Origin: Ptiloglossa arizonensis
Lineage: Eukaryota; Arthropoda; Insecta; Hymenoptera; Colletidae
Assembly (NCBI RefSeq): GCF_051014685.1
Contig: NW_027478514.1
Coordinates: 867,281-931,280 of the forward strand
Length of the DNA stretch: 64,000 nucleotides
Reading direction: 5' to 3'
The stretch's first letter is position 1, and the number at the start of each line of letters is the position of its first letter. The notes below the pieces were generated by a model. It did no database searches, had not been told where the DNA came from, and saw only the letters and a list, made by a program, of their open reading frames with translations. Position numbers and translations under genes: made by a program. This document shows, in pieces, positions 13,086 through 26,000 of this stretch.

Positions 13086-14684
13086 ACTCTGATACTCGAA
13101 ACCAATAACTACTCTGGCCTAGGGCAAAAATGCACGTGCCGTTGTAGTCGTGCGAGTTTCTAGTTTCAGATGCAACAGGAATTTCTCGAGTTCGTGAATC
13201 CGTTCGCGAGATATGGTAGTTCGAAGTTAAGGAATGGTTGAGAAACCATCAAAAATTTCGCTTGTCTGATACTCGAAACCCATAACTGGAATGGCCTAGC
13301 GGAAAAGTACACACACCATTGTAATCGGGCGAGTTTCTACTTTCAGTTGCAACAGGAATTTTTCGAGTTCGTCAAACCGTTCGCGAGATATGGGAGTTTG
13401 AAGTTAAGGAATGGTTGAGAAACCATCAAAAATTTCGCTGGTCTGATACTCGAAACCTATAACTGGAACGGCCTAGGGGAAAAGTACACTTACCGCTGTA
13501 TTCGGGCGAGTTTCTACTTTCAGATGAGACAGGAATTTCTCGAGTTCGTCAATCCGTTCGCGAGATATGGGAGTTTGAAGTTAAGGAACGCTTGAGCAAC
13601 CATCAAAATTTTCGCAAGTCTGATACTCGAAACCAATAACTACAAAGGCCTAGGGGAGAAATACACATGCAGTTGTAATCGTGCGAGTTTCTACTTTCGG
13701 ATGCAACAGGAATTTCTCGAGTTCGTGAATCCGTTCGCGAGATATGGGAGATTGAATTTAAGGAATGGTTGAGAAACCATCAAAATTTTCGCTGGTCTGA
13801 TACTCGAAACCAATAACTGTAATGGCCTCGGGGAAAAGTACACACACCACTGTAATCGGGCGTGTTTCTACTTTCAGATGCAACAGGAATTTCTCGAGAT
13901 CGTCAATCCGTTCCTGAGATATGGGAGTTTGAAATTAAGGAACGGTTGAGAAACCATCAAAATTTTCGCAACTCTGATACTCGAAACCAATAACTACTAT
14001 AGCCTAGGGATAAAATACACATACCGCTGTAATCGGGCGAGCTTCTACTTTCAGATGCAACAGGAATTTCTCGAGTTCGTCAATCCGTTCGCGAGATATG
14101 GGAGTTTGAAGTTAAGGAATGGTTGAGAAACCATCAAAATTTTCGCTGGTCTGATACTCGAAACCAATAACTGGAATGGCCTAGGGGAAAAGTACACACA
14201 CCACTGTAATCGGGCGTGTTTCTACTTTCAGATGCAACAGGAATTTCTCGAGATCGTCAATCCGTTCCTGAGATATGGGAGTTTGAAGTTAAGGAATGGT
14301 TGAGAAACCATCAAAATTTTCGCAAGTCTGATTCCCGAAACAAAGAACTACAAAGGCCTAGGGGAAAAATACACAAGCAGTTGTAATCGTGCGGGTTTCT
14401 ACTTTCGGGTGCAACAGGAATTTCTCGAGTTCGTGAATCCGTTCGCGAGATATGGGAGTTTGAAGTTAAGGAATGGTTGAGAAACCATCAAAAATTTCGC
14501 TGGTCTGATACTCGAAACCATTAACTGGAATGGCCTAGGGGAAAAGTACACTTACCGCTGTATTCGGGCGAGTTTCTACTTTCAGATGAGACAGGAATTT
14601 GTCGAGTTCGTCAATCCGTTCGCGAGATATGGGAGTTTGAAGTTAAGGAATGGTTGAGAAACCATCAAAATTTTCGCAAGTCTG

Positions 14685-15386
14685 ATACTCGAAACCAATA
14701 ACTGGAATGGCGTAGGGGAAAAGTACACACAGCAATGTAATCGGGCGTGTTTCTACTTTCAGATGCAACAGGAATTTGTCGAGATCGTCAATCCGTTCGC
14801 CAGATATAGGAGTTAGAAGTGGAGGAATAGTTGAGAAACCATCAAAATTTTCGCAATTCTGATTCCCGAAACCATTAACTACAAAGGCCTAGGGGAGAAA
14901 TACACATGCAGTTGTAATCGTGCGTGTTTCTACTTTCGGATGCAACAGGAATTTCTCGAGTTCGTGAATCCGTTCGCGAGATATGGGAGTTTAAAGTTAA
15001 GGAACGCTTGAGCAACCATCAAAATTTTCGCAAGTCTGATACTCGAAACCAATAACTACAAAGGCCTAGGGGAGAAATACACATGCAGTTGTTATCGTGC
15101 GAGTTTCTACTTTCGGATGAAACAGGAATTTCTCGAGTTCGTGAATCCGTTCGCGAGATATGGGAGTTTGAAGTTAAGGGATGGTTGAGAAACAATCAAA
15201 ATTTTCGCTGGTCTGATACTCGAAACCAATAACTGGATTGGCCTAGGGGAAAAGTACACACACCACTGTAATCGGGCGTGTTTCTACTTTCAGATGCAAC
15301 AGGAATTTCTCGAGATCGTCAATCCGTTCGCGAGATATGGGAGTTTGAAATTAAGGAATGGTTGAGAAACCATCAAAATTTTCGCA
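14685..15386 (+). repeat. Four-monomer duplicated block, second copy (partner 12384-13085)
   Basis: Same ordered markers as 12384-13085. One visible private change is CAGCAATGTAATC where the partner has CACCAATGTAATC. Confidence 0.8.
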
Positions 15387-16263
15387 AGTCTGATTCCCGA
15401 AACAAAGAACTACAAAGGCCAAGGGGAAAAATACACATGCCGCTGTAGTCGTGCGGGTTTCTAGTTTCAGATGCAACAGGAATTTCTCGAGTTCGTGAAT
15501 CCGTTCGCGAGATATGGTGGTTCGATGTTAAGGAATGGTTGAGAAACCATCAAAAATTTCGCTGGTCTGATACTCGAAACCAATAACTGGAATGGCATAG
15601 GGGAAAAGTACACACACCATTGTAATCGGGCGAGTTTCTACTTTCAGATGCAACAGGAATTTCTCGAGTTCGTCAAACCGTTCGCGAGATATGAGAGTTT
15701 GAAGTTAAGGAATGGTTGAGAAACCATCAAAATTTTCGCTGGTCTGATACTCGAAACCAATAACTGTAATGGCCTAGGGGAAAAGTACACACACCACTGT
15801 AATCGGGCGTGTTTCTACTTTCAGATGCAACAGGAATTTCTCGAGATCGTCAATCCGTTCCTGAGATATGGGAGTTTGAAGTTAAGGAATGGTTGAGAAA
15901 CCATCAAAATTTTCGCAAGTCTGATTCGCGAAACAAAGAACTACAAAGGCATAGGGGAAAAATACACATGGCGTTGTAGTCGTGCGAGTTTCTAGTTTCA
16001 GATGCAACAGGAATTTCTCGAGTTCGTCAATCCGTTCGCGAGATATGGGACTTCGAAGTTAAGGAATGGTTGAGAAACCATCAAAAATTTCGCTGGTCTG
16101 ATACTCGAAACCAATAACTGGAATGGTCTAGGGGAAAAGTACACTTACCGCTGTATTCGGGCGAGTTTCTACTTTCAGATGAGACAGGAATTTCTCGAGT
16201 TCGTCAATCCGTTCGCGAGATATGGGAGTTTGAAGTTAAGGAACGCTTGAGCAACCATCAAAA
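15333..16263 (+). repeat. Five-monomer duplicated block, second copy (partner 11440-12370)
   Basis: Carries the same ordered rare variants as 11440-12370. Private changes include CAAAGGCCAAGGGG in place of AAAAGCCTAGGGG and GATTCGCG in place of GAGTCCCG. Confidence 0.8.
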
Positions 16264-16789
16264 TTTTCGCAAGTCTGATACTCGAAACCAATAACTACAA
16301 AGGCCTAGGGGAGAAATACACATGCAGTTGTAATCGTGCGAGTTTCTACTTTCGGGTGCAACAGGAATTTCTCGAGTTCGTGAATCCGTTCGCGAGATAT
16401 GGGAGTTTGAAGTTAAGGAATGGTTGAGAAACCATCAAAATTTTCGCTGGTCTGATACTCGAAACCAATAACTGGAATGGCCTAGGGGAAAAGTACACAC
16501 ACCACTGTAATCAGGCGTGTTTCTACTTTCAGATGCAACAGGAATTTCTCGAGATCGTCAATCCGTTCGCGAGATATGGGCGTTTGAAATTAAGGGATGC
16601 TTGAGAAACCATCAAAATTTTCGCAACTCTGATACTCGAAACCATTAACTACTATGGCCTAGGGCAAAAATACACACACCGCTGTAATCGGGCGAGTTTC
16701 TTCTTTCAGATGCAACAAGAATTTCTCGAGTTCGTCAATCCGTTCGCGAGATATGGGAGTTTGAAGTTAAGGAATGGTTGACAAACCAT

Positions 16790-17690
16790 CAAAATTCACG
16801 CAAGTCTGATACCCGAAACCAATAACTACTATGGCCTAGGGCAAAAATACACACACCGCTGTAATCGGGCGAGTTTCTGCTTTCAGATGCAACAAGAATT
16901 TCTCGAGTTCGTCAGTTCGTTCGCGAGATATGGGAGTTTGAAGTTAAGGAATGGTAGAGAAACCATCAAAATTTTCGCTGGTCTGATACTCGAAACCAAT
17001 AACTGGAATGGCCTAGGGGAAAAGTACACACACTACTGTAATCAGGCGTGTTTCTACTTTCAGATGCAACAGGAATTTCTCCAGTTCGTAAATCCGTTCG
17101 CGAGATATGGGAGTTTGAAGTTAAGGAACGCTTGAGCAACCATCAAAGTTTTCGCAAGTCTGATACTCGAAACCAATAACTGGAATGGCCTAGGGGAAAA
17201 GTACACACACCATTGTAATGGGTCGAGTTTCTACTTTCCGATGCAACAGGAATTTCTCGAGCTCGTCAATTCGTTCGCGAGATATGGGAGTTTGAAATTA
17301 AGGAATGGTTGAGCAACCATCAAAATTCTCGCTAGTCTGATACTCGAAACCAATAACTACAAAGGCCTAGGGGAAAAATACACATACCGTTGTATTCGTG
17401 CGAGCTTCTACTTTCAGATGCAACAGCAATTTCTCGAGTTCGTCAATCCGTTCGCGAGATATGGGAGTTTGAAGTTAGGGAATGGTTGAGAAACCATCAA
17501 AATTTTCGCTGGTCTGATACTGGAATCCAATAACTACTATGGCCTAGGGGAAAAGTACACACACCATTGTAATCGGGCGAGTTTCTACTTTCAGATGCAA
17601 CAGGAATTTCTCGAGTTCGTCAATCCATTCGCGAGATATGGGAGTTTGAAGTTAAGGAACGTTTGAGAAACCATCAAAATTTTCGCAAGT
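16790..17690 (+). repeat. Five-monomer duplicated block, first copy (partner 18383-19283)
   Basis: Offset 1,593 bp (9 monomers). Shared markers are ACGCAAGTCTGATACCCG, GTCAGTTCGTTCG, CAGGCGTGTTTCTAC, GGGTCGAGTTTC, TTCTCGCTAGTCTG and GTTAGGGAATGG. The partner has lost one base near 19107 (GGTCTGTACTGG against GGTCTGATACTGG). Confidence 0.82.
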
Positions 17691-17980
17691 CTGATACTCG
17701 AAACCAATAACTATTATGGCCTAGGGCAAAAATACACACACAGCTGTAATCGGGCGAGTTTCTTCTTTCAGATGCAACAAGAATTTCTCGTGTTCGTCAA
17801 TTCGTTCGCGTGATATGGGAGTTTGAAGTTTAGGAATGGTTGAGAAACCATCAAAATTTTCGCTGGTCTGATACTCGAAACCAATAACTGGAATGGCCTA
17901 GGGGAAAAGTACACATACCATTGTAATGGGGCGAGTTTCTACTTTCCGATGCAATAGGAATTTCTCGAGTTCGTCAATTC

Positions 17981-17997
17981 GTTCGCGAGATACGGGA
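17981..17997 (+). other. Complete CENP-B-box-like site (minimal pattern match)
   Basis: The 17 bases GTTCGCGAGATACGGGA satisfy the minimal mammalian CENP-B box pattern nTTCGnnnnAnnCGGGn at all nine fixed positions. TTCG is at 17982-17985, A at 17990 and CGGG at 17993-17996. Neighbouring monomers have TGGG instead of CGGG. It does not match the fuller human consensus at every position; for example the first base is G, not a pyrimidine. Binding by any CENP-B-like protein is not shown, and chance or back mutation in one monomer is possible. Confidence 0.6.
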
Positions 17998-18382
17998 GTT
18001 TGAAATTAAGGAATGGTTGAGAAACCATCAAAATTTTCGCATGTCTGATACTCGAAACCAATAACTACAATGGCCTAGGGGAAAAATACACATACCATTG
18101 TAATGGGGCGAGTTTCTACTTTCAGATGCAACAGGAATTTCGCGAGTTCGTCAATCCATTCGCGAGATATGGGAGTTTGAAATTAAGGAATGGTTCAGAA
18201 ACCATCAAAATTCTCGCAAGTCTGATACCCGAAACCAATTACTACTATGGCCTAGGGCAAAAATACACACACCGCTGTAATCGGGCGAGCTTCTGCTTTC
18301 AGATGCAACAGGAATTTCTCGAGTTCGTCAATCCGTTCGCGAGATATGGGAGTTTGAAGTTAAGGAATGGTTGAGAAACCAT

Positions 18383-19283
18383 CAAAATTCACGCAAGTCT
18401 GATACCCGAAACCAATAACTACTATGGCCTAGGGCAAAAATACACACACCGCTGTAATCGGGCGAGTTTCTGCTTTCAGATGCGACAAGAATTTCTCGAG
18501 TTCGTCAGTTCGTTCGCGAGATATGGGAGTTTGAAGTTAAGGAATGGTTGAGAAACCATCAAAATTTTCGCTGGTCTGATACTCGAAACCAATAACTGGA
18601 ATGGCCTAGGGGAAAAGTACACACACCACTGTAATCAGGCGTGTTTCTACTTTCAGATGCAACAGGAATTTCTCGAGTTCGTAAATCCGTTCGCGAGATA
18701 TGGGAGTTTGAAGTTAAGGAACGCTTGAGCAACCATCAAAGTTTTCGCAAGTCTGATACTCGAAACCAATAACTGGAATGGCCTAGGGGAAAAGTACACA
18801 CACCATTGTAATGGGTCGAGTTTCTACTTTCCGATGCAACAGGAATTTCTCGAGCTCGTCAATTCGTTCGCGAGATATGGGAGTTTGAAATTAAGGAATG
18901 GTTGAGCAACCATCAAAATTCTCGCTAGTCTGATACTCGAAACCAATAACTACAAAGGCCTAGGGGAAAAATACACATACCGTTGTATTCGTGCGAGCTT
19001 CTACTTTCAGATGCAACAGGAATTTCTCGTGTTCGTCAATCCGTTCGCGAGATATGGGAGTTTGAAGTTAGGGAATGGTTGAGAAACCATCAAAATTTTC
19101 GCTGGTCTGTACTGGAAACCAATAACTACTATGGCCCAGGGGAAAAGTACACACACCATTGTAATCGGGCGAGTTTCTACTTTCAGATGCAACAGGAATT
19201 TCTCGAGTTCGTCAATCCATTCGCGAGATATGGGAGTTTGAAGTTAAGGAACGTTTGAGAAACCATCAAAATTCTCGCTAGTC
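18383..19283 (+). repeat. Five-monomer duplicated block, second copy (partner 16790-17690)
   Basis: Carries the ordered markers of 16790-17690. The one-base deletion near 19107 shifts the monomer phase for everything to the right. Confidence 0.82.
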
Positions 19284-19789
19284 TGATACTCGAAACCAAT
19301 AACTACAAAGGCCTAGGGGAAAAATACACATACCGTTGTATTCGTGCGAGCTTCTACTTTCAGATGCAACAGGAATTTCTCGAGATCGTCAATCCGTTCG
19401 CGAGATATGGGAGTTTGAAATTAAGGAATGGATGACAAACCATCAAAATATTCGCAACCCTGATACTCGAAAAAAATAACTCCTATGGCCTAGGGCAAAA
19501 ATACACATACCGCTGTAATCGGGCGAGTTTCTACTTTCAGATGCAAGAGAAATTTCTCGAGTTCGTCAATCCGTTCGCGAGATATGGGAGTTTGAAATAA
19601 AGGAATGGTTCAGAAACCATCAAAATTTTCGCTGGTCTGATACAGGAAACCAATAACTGTAATGGCCAAGGGGAAAAGTACACACACCACTGTAATCGGG
19701 CGTGTTTCTACTTTTAGATGCAACAGGAATTTCTCGAGATCGTCAATCCGTTCGCGAGATATGGGAGTTTGAAATTAAGGAATGGTTGA

Positions 19790-22700
19790 GAAACCATCAA
19801 AATTTTCGCAACTCTGATACTCGAAACCAATAACTACTATGGCCGAGGGCTAAAATACACATACCGCTGTAATCGGGCGAGCTTCTACTTTCAGATGCAA
19901 CAGGAATTTCTCGAGTTCGTCAATCCGTTCGCGAGATATGGGACTTTGAAGATAAGGAATGGTTGTGAAACCATCAAAATTATCGCTGGTCTGATACTCG
20001 AAACCAATAACTCGAGTGGCCTAGGGGAAAAGTACACACACCACTGTAATCGGGCGTGTTTCTACTTTCAGATGCAACAGGAATTTCTCGAGTTCGTCAT
20101 TCCGTTCGCGAGATATGGGAGTTTGAATTTAAGGAATGGTTGAGAAACCATCAAAATTTTCGCAACTCTGATACTCGAAACCAATAACTACTATGGCCGA
20201 GGGCTAAAGTACACATAGCGCTGTAATCGGGCGAGCTTCTACTTTCAGATGCAACAGGAATTTCTCGAGTTCGTCAATCCGTTCGCGAGATATGGGACTT
20301 TGAAGATAAGGAATGGTTGAGAAACCATCAAAATTATCGCTGGTCTGATACTCGAAACCAATAACTCGAGTGGCCTAGGGGAAAAGTACACACACCACTG
20401 TAATCGGGCGTGTTTCTACTTTCAGATGCAACAGGAATTTCTCGAGTTCGTCAAACCGTTCGCGGGATATGGGATTTTGAAGTTAAGGAATGGTGGAGAA
20501 ACCATCAAAATTTTCGCTGGTGTGATACTGGAAACCAATAACTACTATGGCATAGGGCAAAAATACACACACCGATGTAACCGGGCGAGTTTCTGCTTTC
20601 AGATGCAATAAGAATTTCTCGAGTTCGTCAGTTCGTTCGCTAGATATGGGAGTTCGAAATTAAGGAATGGTTGAGAAACCATCAAAATTTTCGCAACTCT
20701 GATGCTCGAAACCAATAACTACTATGGCCTAGGGCAAAAATACACATACCGCTGTAATCGGGCGAGTTCCTACATTCAGATGCAACAGGAATTTCTCGAG
20801 TTCGTCAATCCGTTCGCGAGATATGCGAGTTTGAAGTTAAGGAATGGTTGAGAAACCATCAAAATTTTCGCTGGTCTGATACTCGAAACCAATAACTGGA
20901 ATGGCCTAGGGGAAAAGTACACATACCATTGTAATGGGGCGAGTTTCTACTTTCCGATGCAACAGGAATTTCTCGAGATCGTCAATTCGTTCGCGAGATA
21001 TGGGAGTTTGAAATTAAGGAATGGTTGAGAAACCATCAAAATTTTCGCATGTCTGATACTCGAAACCAATAACTACAATGGCCTAGGGGAAAAATACACG
21101 TACCGTTGTAATCGGGCGAATTTCTACTTTCAGATGAAACAGGAATTTCTCGAGTTCGTCTATCCGTTCGCGAGATATGGGAGTTTGAAGTTAAGGAATG
21201 GTTGAGAAACCATCAAAATTTTCGCTGGTCTGATACTCGAAACCAATAACTGGAATGGCCCAGGGGAAAAGTACACATACCATTGTAATGGCTCGAGTTT
21301 CTACTTTCCGATGCAACAGGAATTTCTCGAGTTCGTCAATTCGTTCGCGAGATATGGGAGTTTGAAATTAAGGAATGGTTGAGAAACCATCAAAATTTTC
21401 GCATGTCTGATACTCGAAACCAATAACTATTATGGCCTATGGCAAAAATACACACACCGCTGTAATCGGGCGAGTTTCTTCTTTCAGATGCAACAAAAAT
21501 TTCTCGTGTTCGTCAATTCGTTCGCGAGATATGGGAGTTTGAAGTTAAGGAATTGTTGAGAAACCATCAAAATTCTCGCAAGTCTGATACTCGAAACCAA
21601 TAACTACTATGGCCTAGGGCAAAAATACACACACCGCTTTAATCGGGCGAGTTTCTGCTTTCAGATGCAACAGGAATTTCTCGAGTTCGTCAATTCGTTC
21701 GCGAGATATGGGAGTTTGAAGTTAAGGAATGGTTGAGAAACCATCAAAATTTTCGCTGGTCTGATACTCGAAACCAATAACTCGAGTGGCCTAGGGGAAA
21801 AGTACACATACCATTGTAATGGCTCGAGTTTCTACTTTCCGATGCAACAGGAATTTCTCGAGTTCGTCAATTCGTTCGCGAGATATGGGAGTTTGAAATT
21901 AAGGAATGGTTGAGAAACCATCAAAATTTTCGCATGTCTGATACTCGAAACCAATAACTATTATGGCCTATGGCAAAAATACACACACCGCTGTAATCGG
22001 GCGAGTTTCTTCTTTCAGATGCAACAAAAATTTCTCGTGTTCGTCAATTCGTTCGCGAGATATGGGAGTTTGAAGTTAAGGAATGGTTGAGAAACCATCA
22101 AAATTTTCGCTGGTCTGATACTCGAAACCAATAACTGGAATGGCCTAGGGGAAAAGTACACACACCACTGTAATCGGGCGAGTTTCTGCTTCCAGATGCA
22201 ACAGGAATTTCTCGAGTTCGTCAATCAGTTCGCGAGATATGGGGGTTTGAAGTTAAGGAATGGTTGAGAAACCATCAAAATTTTCGCTGGTCTGATACTC
22301 GAAACCAATAACTCGAGTGGCCTAGGGGAAAAGTACACATACCATTGTAATGACTCGAGTTTCTACTTTCCGATGCAACAGGAATTTCTCGAGTTCGTCA
22401 ATCCGTTCGCGAGATATGGGAGTTTGAAATTAAGGAATGGTTGAGAAACCATCAAAATTTTCGCAACTCTGATACTCGAAACCAATAACTACTATGGCCT
22501 AGGGCAAAAATACACACACCGCTGTAATCGGGCGAGTTTCTGCTTTCAGATGCAACAGGAATTTCTCGAGTTCGTCAATCAGTTCGCGAGATATGGGAGT
22601 TTGAAGTTAAGGAATGGTTGAGAAACCATCAAAAATTTCGCTGGTCTGATACTCGAAACCAATAACTGTAATGGCCAAGGGGAAAAGTACACACACCATT

Positions 22701-23037
22701 GTAATCGGTCGTGTTTCTACTTTTAGATGCAACAGGAATTTCTGGAGATCGTCAATCCGTTCGCGAGATATGGGAGTTTGAAATTAAGGAATGGTTGAGA
22801 AACCATCAAAATTTTCGCAACTCTGATACTCGAAACCAATAACTACTATGACCGAGGGCTAAAATACACATACCGTTGTAATCGGGCGAGCTTCTGCTTT
22901 CAGATGCAACAAGATTTTCTCGAGTTCGTCAATCCGTTCGCGAGATATGGGAGTTTGAAATTAAGGAATGGTTGAGAAACCATCAAAATTTTCGCAACTC
23001 TGATACTCGAAACCAATAACTACTATGACCGAGGGCT
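19790..23037 (+). repeat. Left part of the 165-monomer segment
   Basis: From 19801 the sequence matches 49006 onward at an offset of 29,205 bp (165 monomers). Shared markers are GCCGAGGGCTAAA, GACTTTGAAGATAAGG, AACTCGAGTGGCC and the TTCGCGGGATATGGGATT monomer at 20426 and 49631. From about 20.7 to 22.2 kb it also matches 24.78-26.0 kb at 4,071 bp (23 monomers), for example ATATGCGAGTTTG at 20821 and 24892. The right edge ends with two adjacent near-identical monomers (ACCGAGGGCT at 22851 and 23028). No genes. Confidence 0.85.
21235..22830 (+). repeat. Three-monomer (531-bp) local tandem repeat
   Basis: The marker CATTGTAATGGCTCGAG occurs at 21281 and 21812, and in the altered form CATTGTAATGACTCGAG at 22343, exactly 531 bp apart each time. 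Between them TATTATGGCCTATGG and CAACAAAAATTTC also recur. This is a small higher-order unit with the third copy diverging. Confidence 0.75.
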
Positions 23038-26000
23038 AAAATACACATACCGTTGTAATCGGGCGAGCTTCTGCTTTCAGATGCAACAAGATTTTCTCGA
23101 GTTCGTCAATCCGTTCGCGAGATATGGGAGTTTGAAGTTGAGGAATGGTTGAGAAACCATCAAAATTTTCGCAAGTCTGATAATCGAAACCAATAACTAC
23201 TATGGCCCATGGGAAAAGTACACTCACCATTGTAATCGGGCGAGTTTCTACTTTCAGGTGCAACAGGAATTTCTCGAGATCGTCAATCCGTTCGCGAGAT
23301 ATGGGAGTTTGAAATTAAGGAATGGATGACAAACCATCAAAATATTCGCAACCCTGATACTCGAAAAAAATAACTCCTATGGCCTAGGGCAAAAATACAC
23401 ATACCGCTGTAATCGGGCGAGTTTCTACTTTCAGATGCAAGAGAAATTTCTCGAGTTCGTCAATCCGTTCGCGAGATATGGGAGTTTGAAATAAAGGAAT
23501 GGTTCAGAAACCATCAAAATTTTCGCTGGTCTGATACAGGAAACCAATAACTGTAATGGCCAAGGGGAAAAGTACACACACCACTGTAATCGGGCGTGTT
23601 TCTACTTTTAGATGCAACAGGAATTTCTCGAGATCGTCAATCCGTTCGCGAGATATGGGAGTTTGAAATTAAGGAATGGTTGAGAAACCATCAAAATTTT
23701 CGCAACTCTGATACTCGAAACCAATAACTACTATGGCCGAGGGCTAAAATACACATACCGCTGTAATCGGGCGAGCTTCTACTTTCAGATGCAACAGGAA
23801 TTTCTCGAGTTCGTCAATCCGTTCGCGAGATATGGGACTTTGAAGATAAGGAATGGTTGAGAAACCATCAAAATTTTCGCAAGTCTGATACTCGAAACCA
23901 ATAACTACTATGGCCGAGGGCTAAAGTACACATACCGCTGTAATCGGGCGAGCTTCTACTTTCAGATGCAACAGGAATTTCTCGAGTTCGTCAATCCGTT
24001 CGCGAGATATGGGACTTTGAAGATAAGGAATGGTTGAGAAACCATCAAAATTATCGCTGGTCTGATACTCGAAACCAATAACTCGAGTGGCCTAGGGGAA
24101 AAGTACACACACCACTGTAATCGGGCGTGTTTCTACTTTCAGATGCAACAGGAATTTCTCGAGTTCGTCAAACCGTTCGCGGGATATGGGATTTTGAAGT
24201 TAAGGAATGGTGGAGAAACCATCAAAATTTTCGCTGGTGTGATACTGGAAACCAATAACTACTATGGCATAGGGCAAAAATACACACACCGATGTAACCG
24301 GGCGAGTTTCTGCTTTCAGATGCAATAAGAATTTCTCGAGTTCGTCAGTTCGTTCGCTAGATATGGGAGTTCGAAATTAAGGAATGGTTGAGAAACCATC
24401 AAAATTTTCGCAACTCTGATACTCGAAACCAATAACTACTATGGCCTAGGGCAAAAATACACATACCGTTGTAATCGGGCGAGCTTCTGCTTTCAGATGC
24501 AACAAGATTTTCTCGAGTTCGTCAATCCGTTCGCGAGATATGGGAGTTTGAAGTTGAGGAATGGTTGAGAAACCATCAAAATTTTCGCAAGTCTGATAAT
24601 CGAAACCAATAACTACTATGGCCCAGGGGAAAAGTACACTCACCATTGTAATCGGGCGAGTTTCTACTTTCAGATGCAACAGCAATTTCTCGAGATCGTC
24701 AATCCGTTCGCGAGATATGGGAGTTTGAAATTAAGGAATGGATGAGAAACCATCAAAATATTCGCAACCCTGATACTCGAAACCAATAACTACTATGGCC
24801 TAGGGCAAAAATACACATACCGCTGTAATCGGGCGAGTTTCTACTTTCAGATGCAACAGGAATTTCTCGAGTTCGTCAATCCGTTCGCGAGATATGCGAG
24901 TTTGAAGTTAAGGAATGGTTGAGAAACCATCAAAATTTTCGCTGGTCTGATACTCGAAACCAATAACTGGAATGGCCTAGGGGAAAAGTACACATACCAT
25001 TGTAATGGGGCGAGTTTCTACTTTCCGATGCAACAGGAATTTCTCGAGATCGTCAATTCGTTCGCGAGATATGGGAGTTTGAAATTAAGGAATGGTTGAG
25101 AAACCATCAAAATTTTCGCATGTCTGATACTCGAAACCAATAACTACAATGGCCTAGGGGAAAAATACACGTACCGTTGTAATCGGGCGAATTTCTACTT
25201 TCAGATGAAACAGGAATTTCTCGAGTTCGTCTATCCGTTCGCGAGATATGGGAGTTTGAAGTTAAGGAATGGTTGAGAAACCATCAAAATTTTCGCTGGT
25301 CTGATACTCGAAACCAATAACTGGAATGGCCTAGGGGAAAAGTACACATACCATTGTAATGGCTCGAGTTTCTACTTTCCGATGCAACAGGAATTTCTCG
25401 AGTTCGTCAATTCGTTCGCGAGATATGGGAGTTTGAAATTAAGGAATGGTTGAGAAACCATCAAAATTTTCGCATGTCTGACACTCGAAACCAATAACTA
25501 TTATGGCCTATGGCAAAAATACACACACCGCTGTAATCGGGCGAGTTTCTTCTTTCAGATGCAACAAAAATTTCTCGTGTTCGTCAATTCGTTCGCGAGA
25601 TATGGGAGTTTGAAGTTAAGGAATTGTTGAGAAACCATCAAAATTCTCGCAAGTCTGATACTCGAAACCAATAACTACTATGGCCTAGGGCAAAAATACA
25701 CACATCGCTGTAATCGGGCGAGTTTCTGCTTTCAGATGCAACAGGAATTTCTCGAGTTCGTCAATCAGTTCGCGAGATATGGGAGTTTGAAGTTAAGGAA
25801 TGGTTGAGAAACCATCAAAATTTTCGCTGGTCTGATACTCGAAACCAATAACTGGAATGGCCTAGGGGAAAAGTACACACACCACTGTAATCGGGCGAGT
25901 TTCTGCTTCCAGATGCAACAGGAATTTCTCGAGTTCGTCAATCAGTTCGCGAGATATGGGGGTTTGAAGTTAAGGAATGGTTGAGAAACCATCAAAAATT

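Larger units (their letters stand above)
4600..16600 (+). repeat. Second mosaic segment, rich in subfamily-marked monomers
   Basis: About 68 monomers in which linked variants define subfamilies: ACTTACCGCTGTATTCG with GATGAGACAGG; GCAGTTGTAATCGTGCG with TTTCGGATGCAAC; CCACTGTAATCGGGCGTG with CTCGAGATCGTC; and GATTCCCGAAAC with AACTACAAAGG. These types are interspersed rather than in one strict higher-order cycle, but blocks recur at 12 to 22 monomer distances. No gene, RNA or mobile element is present. Confidence 0.85.
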